This document shows positions 18,457-24,886 of a stretch of DNA of 44,141 nucleotides, piece after piece. Numbering within the stretch: the first letter of the stretch is position 1; each line of letters opens with the position of its first letter. This DNA comes from Candidatus Poribacteria bacterium (GTDB taxonomy: Bacteria > Poribacteria > DTPJ01 > WJIO01). The DNA is taken from assembly GCA_014730235.1 (NCBI GenBank), contig WJIO01000212.1, forward strand, positions 1 to 44,141. The letters run 5' to 3'. The translations under genes and the position numbers were made by a program. The notes below the pieces were generated by a model, which saw nothing but the letters and a program-made list of their open reading frames with translations, did not search any database and was not told the origin of the DNA.

Positions 18457-19386
18457 CTACAGCTTCATTGCTGCTCGCAGTTTGGCACTTCTTGAACGGG
18501 GGTTATCCCTAACTTCATCCTGACTTGCCGTTAAAGGACGTTTCGTAAGTATTTTAAGCGTTGGTTTATGTTTGCATATGCAAATAGGTGTTTTTGGTGG
18601 GCATATGCAGTCTTTTTCCATTTCTTTGAAGGTATGCTTGACGATCCTATCCTCCAGGGAATGAAAAGTTATAACACAAATCTTTCCACCGGATTTTAAA
18701 GCCGCAACTGCCGATTCCAATCCCTTTTTAAGGTTTTCAAGCTCCTTATTTTTATATATCCGAAACGCCTGAAATGTTCTGGTTGCCGGATGTATCCTTC
18801 CTCTGCCTCTTGGTATTGACTTTTCTACCAATTCCGCTAGCTGGGTGGTGGATACAAACGGTGATTCCTCTCGAACTTCCACAATCTTCCGGGCTATCCT
18901 TCGGGCCCAGCGTTCTTCGCCATAACTACGAATTATGTCTTCCAGTTCCTTAACATCCTTGCTGTTTAAATCATCCGAAACCGGATTCCCTTTGGTTTGG
19001 TCCATCCGCATATCCAGTGGACCCGACTTACTGAAGCTAAACCCTCTTTCAGGGGTATCCAGTTGAAAACTTGATACCCCCAGATCCATCAAAATACCAT
19101 TAACTTCAGTAATATTTTGCTGGATAAGTATTTCACTTAAATCAGCAAAGTTCCCATGAATTATACAAACCCTTTCTCCATAAGAACTCAAATAATCCCT
19201 TGAAAACTGAACTGCCTTGAGATCTGTATCAATCCCTATAAGACAACCATCAGGGTATGTGGCTTCCAATATATCAGCCGCATGTCCACCCATACCTACT
19301 GTGCAGTCCAGATATATCCCATCTTTTCCAGACACAAGGTAACGTATAACCTCCTGAGGCATTACTGGTATGTGTCTGGAACTCAC
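18457..19386 (-). CDS. rsmH: 16S rRNA (cytosine-N4)-methyltransferase RsmH (MraW)
   Basis: SAM-dependent methyltransferase modifying a cytidine of 16S rRNA in the decoding site. I chose the GTG at 19386 (309 residues, VSSRHIPVMPQEVI...). A strong GAGGGG ribosome-binding site overlaps the mraZ stop and ends 7 bases upstream. An upstream ATG at 19467 would overlap mraZ by 70 bp and adds unconserved residues. Family motifs include LDCTVGMGGHA (SAM loop), RGFSFSKSGPLDMRMD, RIHPATRTFQAFRI and VITFHSLEDRIVK. Length matches the family. Confidence 0.97.
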   Translation of the reverse strand: MSSRHIPVMPQEVIRYLVSGKDGIYLDCTVGMGGHAADILEATYPDGCLIGIDTDLKAVQFSRDYLSSYGERVCIIHGNFADLSEILIQQNITEVNGILMDLGVSSFQLDTPERGFSFSKSGPLDMRMDQTKGNPVSDDLNSKDVKELEDIIRSYGEERWARRIARKIVEVREESPFVSTTQLAELVEKSIPRGRGRIHPATRTFQAFRIYKNKELENLKKGLESAVAALKSGGKICVITFHSLEDRIVKHTFKEMEKDCICPPKTPICICKHKPTLKILTKRPLTASQDEVRDNPRSRSAKLRAAMKL

Positions 19387-19397
19387 AACTACACCCC

Positions 19398-19889
19398 TCA
19401 GCTCGTTGGCACTGTTTGTGGTGAATGTGGGGATTGTGCTGCATCCTGTGACTGTCTTACCGGCCATGCTTTAAATCCCTCTAATACCGAGCGGTTACGG
19501 CTTTGGTTCCAGTTCCAGTGTTCTTCGTTCCATATTTCTATATGGCTTCGAGCACCCACAACCAGTACCTCAGATCCTAAACCACCGGCCTCGATTAAAA
19601 TAGGCGGTATGACAATCCTCCCGGATCCATCAAGCTTGCATGGTTCAGCCTCGGCACATATTCGCTCTATAGCCATTATATCAGCAATAGAAGCACCCTG
19701 GGGATTTTCAAACCGATGAGTAAGAGTCTCAAACTCCCTGCCGGGATACAAACATACCACATTCCCCGGCATTAGTATAAGAAAAAGATCATCCGGATCA
19801 TACTTTTTCTTTATTACATCCCGCATTTTAGATGGAATACTAAGTCTCCCATCCTTGTTAACCGTGTGTTTTGCCTTTCCGGTAAACAT
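19398..19889 (-). CDS. mraZ: Transcriptional regulator MraZ
   Basis: DNA-binding regulator of the dcw cluster with tandem SpoVT/AbrB-like folds. Both family motifs are clear: DGRLSIPSKMR (13-23) and DGSGRIVIPP (87-96). At 163 residues it is slightly longer than the usual 140-150, with a Pro/Ser/Gln-rich tail after residue 143 that may be disordered. It is first in the operon. The four 10-bp-spaced repeats and promoter directly upstream fit autorepression as described for E. coli MraZ; the regulatory role here is inferred from that precedent. Confidence 0.97.
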   Translation of the reverse strand: MFTGKAKHTVNKDGRLSIPSKMRDVIKKKYDPDDLFLILMPGNVVCLYPGREFETLTHRFENPQGASIADIMAIERICAEAEPCKLDGSGRIVIPPILIEAGGLGSEVLVVGARSHIEIWNEEHWNWNQSRNRSVLEGFKAWPVRQSQDAAQSPHSPQTVPTS

Positions 19890-19911
19890 TCAGTGCCTTC
19901 TTTGGACGTCC

Positions 19912-19947
19912 ATGCCAATTTATGCCAAAACATGCCATATCATGACA
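19912..19947 (-). promoter_or_regulatory. Probable MraZ operator: four repeats at 10-bp period
   Basis: On the minus strand TGTCAT is followed by three TGGCAT copies. On the plus strand these are at 19942-19947, 19932-19937, 19922-19927 and 19912-19917, exactly 10 bp apart and therefore on one face of the helix. They begin at the predicted start of transcription and end 22 bp before the mraZ ATG. Tandem short repeats with this period upstream of mraZ are the known recognition pattern of MraZ in other bacteria; the core there is TGGG-like, so the species-specific core is inferred. Confidence 0.8.
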
Positions 19948-19948
19948 T

Positions 19949-19977
19949 AGCATACACTGAAATATGCAGAATGTCAA
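19949..19977 (-). promoter_or_regulatory. Sigma70-type promoter of the dcw operon
   Basis: On the minus strand TTGACA (19972-19977) and TATGCT (19949-19954) are separated by exactly 17 bp. The start of transcription would be near 19942, giving a leader of about 50 bases. The first MraZ-type repeat overlaps the predicted start, so bound MraZ would block initiation. Confidence 0.8.
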
Positions 19978-20433
19978 GTGAAAAGTAATTCTTTTTCTCC
20001 CAAAAAAGGCGGTGCAAACATATTATATATATAATATATTATAAATATACAATATATCAAGGCCCTTTTGCATTTATTACATTTCAAATATTCCTATTGT
20101 TGAATAAATTTAGCTATTTGTAATTTGAAACTAAACAAAAAACACAAAAGCACAAATCACCTTCACGCCCAAACACTCTTTAAATTTATTTTGACAATTT
20201 GTATCTTATTGCTTAATGATTTAAATGCTGATGACTTAATTCCCGTTTAGGAAAATGGTATAACATAACTTATGGCTAATTAATAACTAATAATTTACAT
20301 GGAAATCCCTCAAACAACAAGACTAAAGTTAGCTGTTTTTAAGCATTTTTGCAGCCTTTTTAATACATATTTCATACCGATTTCATTAAAAACTACATAA
20401 CAAAATCCTGTTATATCATTTAGGAACGCAACC
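19978..20433. other. AT-rich intergenic region between divergent operons
   Basis: No gene is supported here. Positions 20021-20058 are almost pure A/T (alternating TATATA), upstream of the mraZ promoter, and could act as an UP-like or curved element. A weak plus-strand promoter-like pair (TTGACA at 20191-20196, then TAATGA after 17 bp) is present, but I see no open frame or structured RNA behind it. Confidence 0.5.
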
Positions 20434-20452
20434 TTGTTCCAAATTGGAACAA
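20434..20452. promoter_or_regulatory. Perfect 19-bp palindrome, operator-like
   Basis: TTGTTCCAA and TTGGAACAA form two perfect 9-base arms around a single A. It lies just upstream of the -35 element of the plus-strand promoter at 20473. The compact symmetry suggests a dimeric repressor site, though similar GTTCC/GGAAC palindromes also occur as dispersed repeats in other genomes. Confidence 0.45.
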
Positions 20453-20501
20453 AAGAGAAAATCTATTGGGGGTTGACAAAATATAGATTTTCTCTTATCC
20501 T
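20453..20501 (+). promoter_or_regulatory. Promoter embedded in a 14-bp inverted repeat
   Basis: TTGACA (20473-20478) and TATCCT (20496-20501) are 17 bp apart, predicting transcription from about 20508. A perfect inverted repeat flanks the -35 box: AAGAGAAAATCTAT at 20453-20466 and ATAGATTTTCTCTT at 20483-20496, with 16 bp between. The right arm fills most of the spacer and touches the -10. This arrangement suggests regulation by a protein binding the two arms. Confidence 0.6.
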
Positions 20502-20569
20502 GTATGCCAAATAAAATCAATATTAAATTTCAATCAAGTTATGGGATAATAAAAAGACGGAGGCATGCT

Positions 20570-20884
20570 TTGGAAAATGCTGATAGCTATAAATCTCAGC
20601 CAGCCCTGGATAAAATATTAGGTATTCTGAAGAATATTGCCGATTCAATAGAAATACTATCTGCCAATATCAAAGAAGTAATTCAGAATAAAGACAAAGA
20701 AGAAGAAGAAAAGCTTAAGAAATATAAGAAGGAAGGTATTTTGCTTGAGTTTACAATGGTTACAGGAGGTATTATAATAGGAACTATTGTTTGGGTGGGC
20801 AGTCAAAGTCTGGGAGTAAAGACTAAATTAGGAGATCAGCTCATCATTTACAAGCACGCCATAGCCTTTATACAAAAGCAATAG
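20570..20884 (+). CDS. Small membrane-anchored coiled-coil protein, unknown function
   Basis: I do not recognise this gene. The open frame starts with an ATG at 20504, but the promoter at 20473-20501 predicts transcription starting after that codon. A perfect GGAGG (20559-20563) is followed 6 bases later by an in-frame TTG at 20570. From that start the protein has 104 residues: an amphipathic helical segment (residues 8-38), a highly charged stretch (KDKEEEEKLKKYKKEG, about 41-56), then one hydrophobic segment (about 57-81, with MVTGGIIIGTIVWVG), consistent with a cytoplasmic coiled coil plus membrane anchor. The tail is short and basic. It lies 9 bp before the EamA transporter and is probably co-transcribed with it. 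Reality is supported by promoter, ribosome-binding site and spacing; function is unknown. Confidence 0.65.
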   Translation: MENADSYKSQPALDKILGILKNIADSIEILSANIKEVIQNKDKEEEEKLKKYKKEGILLEFTMVTGGIIIGTIVWVGSQSLGVKTKLGDQLIIYKHAIAFIQKQ

Positions 20885-20893
20885 GATTTTAAA

Positions 20894-21814
20894 ATGAAAA
20901 AGGGAATCCTTCCCTTGTTAGCAGCAGCCTGCGCATGGAGTTGGCCCAGTGTAATGATCAGGATGCTTAAGCCTGATTTTGATATTTATACTCAAAATTT
21001 CTTCAGATACCTGGCAGCCAGCATTTTTCTTTCCGTAATTGGTATATTATTTATGCGCAAAAAGCTTCTTGATGCTGTCAGCAGTATGAAACTATTGCTT
21101 ATTCCCGCCATCATAATGTCAATACACCAGGTATTCTTTACAACCGGTGTATTTAAAACCTCAGCAGTCATGTCAAGTCTTTTGGGACGACTTAATGCTG
21201 TTATTATCCCTGCCTTATCATGTATATTTTATGAGGATGAAAGAAAAGTAGTCATAAACCGTCATTTTATAATCGGTGCTTTGGTTTCTTTTATAGGTGT
21301 AACAGGGGTAATAATAGGCAGAGGTTCAAACCAGATAGAGGGATTTGGAACTGGTGCTTTATTTATAATCATTGCTACCACGTGCTGGAGTATCTATGCC
21401 GTATATATCAAGAAGCTTGTTCGATCAGTTGATCCCATAGCAATCATTACATTCGTTTCAATCTTCTCCACAATAGTATTTTTCCCTATTGCATATTTAT
21501 TTGGTGATATACCAAAAATTACTCATGTATCCACCGAAAAGCAAATTCTGCTCTTAGGCTCCGGGATATTAGGTGTCGGAATTGGTAATATATTTTATTA
21601 TCATGCGGTAAAACATGTGGGAACAAGTATATCCGCAGTGTTCTTTCTGTTAATGCCGCTAAGTGTGGGATTTATAGGATTTATGATATTGGGTGAAACC
21701 CTTACTATGATGCAAATGGTCTCTGGATCAATATTAATTGCGGGATGCTGGATCGTAACAAAGCTGGCAAAAAATAAAAGCTCCCGAGCTGCAAAACAGA
21801 AGGGGAGCTTATGA
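20894..21814 (+). CDS. EamA/DMT-family transporter
   Basis: A 306-residue integral membrane protein with ten predicted transmembrane helices arranged as two EamA repeats (about 4-140 and 150-292), typical of the drug/metabolite transporter superfamily. Recognisable features are the N-terminal AAACAWSWPSVMIRM segment and FYYHAVKHVGTSISAVFFLLMPL before helix 9. Substrate cannot be told from sequence. An AGGA ribosome-binding site lies about 8 bases before the ATG, and the gene follows the small membrane protein by 9 bp. Its last codons overlap the terminator used by the convergent trxC gene. Confidence 0.9.
   Translation: MKKGILPLLAAACAWSWPSVMIRMLKPDFDIYTQNFFRYLAASIFLSVIGILFMRKKLLDAVSSMKLLLIPAIIMSIHQVFFTTGVFKTSAVMSSLLGRLNAVIIPALSCIFYEDERKVVINRHFIIGALVSFIGVTGVIIGRGSNQIEGFGTGALFIIIATTCWSIYAVYIKKLVRSVDPIAIITFVSIFSTIVFFPIAYLFGDIPKITHVSTEKQILLLGSGILGVGIGNIFYYHAVKHVGTSISAVFFLLMPLSVGFIGFMILGETLTMMQMVSGSILIAGCWIVTKLAKNKSSRAAKQKGSL
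21770..21810 (-). terminator. Rho-independent terminator of trxC, overlapping the EamA 3' end
   Basis: Read on the minus strand, AAGCTCCCC (21810-21802) pairs with GGGAGCTT (21785-21778) and is followed by a T-rich run (TTTTATTTTT). It starts 26 bases after the trxC stop. On the plus strand the stem is not followed by a T run, so it probably works for the minus-strand operon only. The same bases encode the last dozen residues of the transporter. Confidence 0.75.
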
Positions 21815-21835
21815 ATTCTTTATTATCTAAAAGAC

Positions 21836-22282
21836 TTACAGGTCCTTAAGATGTTCCTTAATTGAAGCTTTTGGCTGAACTCCTACCATCCTGTCAACTA
21901 TTTCCCCACCTTTAAAAACCAACAGTGTTGGTATACTCATAATACCAAATTTAGAGGCGGTTTTGGGATTATCATCAACGTTAAGTTTTGCCACTTTAAT
22001 AGTTCCATCCATCTCTTCTGCCAGTTCCTCAATAGTAGGTGCAAGCATTCTGCATGGACCACACCAGGGAGCCCAGCAGTCAAGTAATACAGGCAAACTG
22101 GATTTTTCTACTTCCTGTTCAAAAGTCGCGTCCGTAACCACTAATGCTTCTTTCGCCATTGGCAATAACTCCTTACATTTACCACATTTGGGTTTAAGTC
22201 CAGAATCAACTTTAATTCTGGATACTCGGTTAATAGCTTTGCAGCTCGGGCATTTTACCTCAATAACTTCGCTGCTTGCCAT
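21836..22282 (-). CDS. trxC: Thioredoxin with N-terminal zinc ribbon (TrxC/Trx2 type)
   Basis: Cytoplasmic disulfide reductase of 148 residues. The N-terminal zinc ribbon has Cys11/Cys14 (CPSC) and Cys33/Cys36 (CGKC), as in E. coli Trx2. The thioredoxin fold follows, with the redox motif WCGPC at 73-77 and the cis-proline segment [11 protein letters not shown]. It is last in the minus-strand run after nadA, 130 bp downstream of it, and may have its own weak promoter there. The strong terminator at 21770-21810 ends the transcript. Confidence 0.95.
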   Translation of the reverse strand: MASSEVIEVKCPSCKAINRVSRIKVDSGLKPKCGKCKELLPMAKEALVVTDATFEQEVEKSSLPVLLDCWAPWCGPCRMLAPTIEELAEEMDGTIKVAKLNVDDNPKTASKFGIMSIPTLLVFKGGEIVDRMVGVQPKASIKEHLKDL

Positions 22283-22412
22283 AATAACACATCCTTAAAT
22301 GCTATATAAAATACTTTACTTTTTTAACCCTATAATAAGCTGAAAATATTTCAAAAGTTGAACAAAATATACAACAAACCTTTAGTATCAATAATTCCGG
22401 AAATTTTGTTTG

Positions 22413-23327
22413 TCAACTTAATTCCAGCATTTTTTCTATAGAATTAAAAGCCTTAACCCTTATGTCTTCATCCACTTTAACCTGGTAAACCATATCTTCC
22501 AGCGACCATAAAACCTTTTCCAGGCTGTTTAGTTTCATATTGGGACAATCGGCTAATACCGAAGCTGGATAAAACTTTTTATCAGGATTTTCTTTATTTA
22601 AACTGTGCAGAAGACCTATCTCTGTGCCTACAATAAATTCCTCATTACTGCTTTCCCTGGCATATCTGCGCATTCCTGCGGTGCTAAGTACCTGATCTGC
22701 CATTTCCACCACATCAGTGGTACATTCAGGATGAACCATTACCACAGCATCCGGATGCTCTTCTTTTGTCTGTAGAATATCCTTGGCCAGAATACGATGA
22801 TGAGTTGGACAATATCCTCCCCAGAGTATCATATCCCTTCCACACTGATTAGCTACATAGCTTCCCAGGCTTTTGTCAGGAACAAAAATTACTGGCACAT
22901 CCTCTGGAATTGAATTAACTATCTTCACAGCATTTGCCGATGTGCAGCAAATATCTGATTCCGCTTTTATTGCGGCAGTAGTATTTACATAGGAAACAAC
23001 CTTAGCACCCGGATGCTGATTTTTTAATTCTCTCAACTGACGAGGCTTTATCATATTCGCCATGGGGCATCCGGCGTTGTCATCAGGTATCAAAACAACT
23101 TTATCAGGGCATATAATAGAAGCAGTTTCAGCCATGAAATGCACGCCGCAAAATACTATTACATCTGCATCAGTCTTTGACGCTTCTATAGATAAACCCA
23201 GAGAATCACCTGTATAATCAGCAATATCCTGAATTTCACCTATCTGATAATTATGAGCAAGGATTACGGCATTTCTTTCAGTTTTTAATTTATTTATTCT
23301 TTTAATTATATTTTCATTAGATATCAT
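22413..23327 (-). CDS. nadA: Quinolinate synthase NadA
   Basis: Oxygen-sensitive [4Fe-4S] enzyme condensing iminoaspartate with dihydroxyacetone phosphate to quinolinate in NAD synthesis. I chose the ATG at 23327 (304 residues, MISNENIIKRI), which has GAGG 7 bases upstream; the frame extends to 23411 but would overlap the sulfatase gene. The three cluster ligands are Cys87 (AGCPMAN), Cys173 (GGYCPTHH) and Cys261 (ADCPNMK), matching the spacing known for the three-cysteine family. HNYQ and MVHPEC motifs are present. nadB and nadC are not in the window. Confidence 0.96.
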   Translation of the reverse strand: MISNENIIKRINKLKTERNAVILAHNYQIGEIQDIADYTGDSLGLSIEASKTDADVIVFCGVHFMAETASIICPDKVVLIPDDNAGCPMANMIKPRQLRELKNQHPGAKVVSYVNTTAAIKAESDICCTSANAVKIVNSIPEDVPVIFVPDKSLGSYVANQCGRDMILWGGYCPTHHRILAKDILQTKEEHPDAVVMVHPECTTDVVEMADQVLSTAGMRRYARESSNEEFIVGTEIGLLHSLNKENPDKKFYPASVLADCPNMKLNSLEKVLWSLEDMVYQVKVDEDIRVKAFNSIEKMLELS

Positions 23328-23361
23328 TTTATACCTCAGTTTATCACTGAATATTAAAAAC

Positions 23362-24822
23362 TTACGATTTTTCGGAATTAAAGGAAGAAAAATTAGGATT
23401 ATAACATTCAAAAAGCTGATCTGTCAGATTATTGATAACTTTTTTCATATTTGAATCATTGATTAAGTTTCTATATTCCCCGGGATCAACTTCAAGATCA
23501 TATAACTCGTGCATTGTTCCCCGGTTGAAATTGTATTTATAACGATGGGTGCGGATCATATACTGGGGTATTTTTGATTTCAGGGCATATTCACAAAATA
23601 CTGCCATTGGTCCATGGAGATCGGGATCTCTCAATATACTGGCAAAGCTTGAAGAATCTATATTTTCAGGAGCATCAGGCATATCTATCAACGTGGTTCC
23701 CTCAGACATAGCTGTATTGGTCATCTCCACAAGCGTTGGATAAATACCGAAATACTCGGTCAATGCTTCGGTAACTTTGTTTTCAGGAATAAGACCGGGC
23801 CAGCTTACAATTAGCGGCACTTTCACCGATGATTCAAACAGGCAAAATTTTTGATATAAACCGTGATCTCCATCCATTTCACCATGATCCGAAGTGTAAA
23901 TCACTATTGTATTATCAATCAGTTCCAGCTTCTCCAGTGCTTTATATACCCGCCCAATGCAGGTATCGACAAAAGCTAGGTTGCCCAAATATCCCGCCCG
24001 ACCGGCCTTCAGATATTTTTCATCCATATTCATATAATTTTTAATGCGCTTTTGGATATGAGGTGGATATGTGCTCATATTACCAACAGGTGGAAGTTCC
24101 ATTTCATCGACTGGGTATTTCTCAGCCCATTCTCTGGGAGGGAAAAACGGTGTATGGGGTTTCATGAAACTTGTCACCAGAAAAAAACGCTGATCCTTAT
24201 ACTGTTGGAGAAACTTAACAGATTCCCGGGCTATAAAGGCATCGAGGTGGTCTTCCATTTCCAACTCTGAGGCCATGCTGTCGAAGCTGTATCGTTCCAC
24301 ATTGCCCACCCAGGGGCTTTTATCATTCTCCCAGAGACGTTCCATATCCGGGAATCCTGCACCTGTATCAAACACTGTTTTAAAAAAGTGTGTTCCATGT
24401 GGATGGCTGGCGATCTCGTTTGCATAATGTCGAACTTTTGGCCCGAGATACATTAGCCAGTCGTTAATAGACATATAATACATAAAACCATAATTATGGG
24501 CGTTGTTGAAGTGCATCTTGCCAATAAGCCCGGTTAAATAGCCGTTATCGCTGAAATGATTGGCCATAGTCCGATAACGCCAATCAAGTTGATCCGTATT
24601 ATCCACCGCGCCGGTGCTGTGGGAATATAATCCAGTCAAAAGGCACATACGGGAGGCCACACATACCGGATATGGACAGAATGCGTTCTGAAATCTTACT
24701 CCTTTAGAAGCAATTTCATCTATATTTGGTGTAGGAACTAAATCCCGACCTGCACACGTCATAAGATCAGCCCGATGCTGATCTGTCATGATTATTAAGA
24801 TATTTGGTTTGTTTTCAGTCAT
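23362..24822 (-). CDS. Type I sulfatase (arylsulfatase family), Cys-type
   Basis: Alkaline-phosphatase-superfamily hydrolase of sulfate esters. The start at 24822 (MTENKPNILIIMTDQHR, 486 residues) is preferred over 24855, whose extra residues are encoded inside a hairpin. The active-site motif is CVASR at 54-58, so Cys54 would be converted to formylglycine; alanine takes the place of the more usual proline (CxPSR). Metal and substrate segments are visible: TDQHR (13-17), KPHTPF, and SDHGEMDGDHGLYQK in the middle. No signal peptide is seen, so it may be cytoplasmic or the start may be mis-set. No good ribosome-binding site precedes the ATG. Substrate is unknown. Confidence 0.92.
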   Translation of the reverse strand: MTENKPNILIIMTDQHRADLMTCAGRDLVPTPNIDEIASKGVRFQNAFCPYPVCVASRMCLLTGLYSHSTGAVDNTDQLDWRYRTMANHFSDNGYLTGLIGKMHFNNAHNYGFMYYMSINDWLMYLGPKVRHYANEIASHPHGTHFFKTVFDTGAGFPDMERLWENDKSPWVGNVERYSFDSMASELEMEDHLDAFIARESVKFLQQYKDQRFFLVTSFMKPHTPFFPPREWAEKYPVDEMELPPVGNMSTYPPHIQKRIKNYMNMDEKYLKAGRAGYLGNLAFVDTCIGRVYKALEKLELIDNTIVIYTSDHGEMDGDHGLYQKFCLFESSVKVPLIVSWPGLIPENKVTEALTEYFGIYPTLVEMTNTAMSEGTTLIDMPDAPENIDSSSFASILRDPDLHGPMAVFCEYALKSKIPQYMIRTHRYKYNFNRGTMHELYDLEVDPGEYRNLINDSNMKKVINNLTDQLFECYNPNFSSFNSEKS

Positions 24823-24835
24823 AATATGAAAATTA

Positions 24836-24863
24836 TATAGGGCATGCATTTGCATGCCCTATA
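24836..24863 (-). terminator. Perfect 13-bp stem hairpin after the UPF0182 gene
   Basis: TATAGGGCATGCA and TGCATGCCCTATA form a perfect 13-base stem with a 2-base loop, lying 23 bases after the UPF0182 stop and 13 bases before the sulfatase ATG. The following minus-strand tract TATAATTTTC is only moderately T-rich. It could be a partial terminator or an mRNA stability/processing element between the two genes. Confidence 0.55.
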
Positions 24864-24886
24864 AAGTTTTTAGTTATTATTTTTAA

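Noticed and set aside
19387-19467. rsmH start at the ATG 19467
   Set aside because: It overlaps mraZ; the GTG at 19386 has a GAGGGG site at ideal distance and gives the family's usual length.
20191-20350. Possible small RNA from a TTGACA/TAATGA pair
   Set aside because: The -10 is poor and no stable hairpin, terminator or conserved structure is visible behind it.
23328-23411. nadA start at 23411
   Set aside because: The extra residues are unconserved and overlap the sulfatase gene; GAGG precedes the ATG at 23327.
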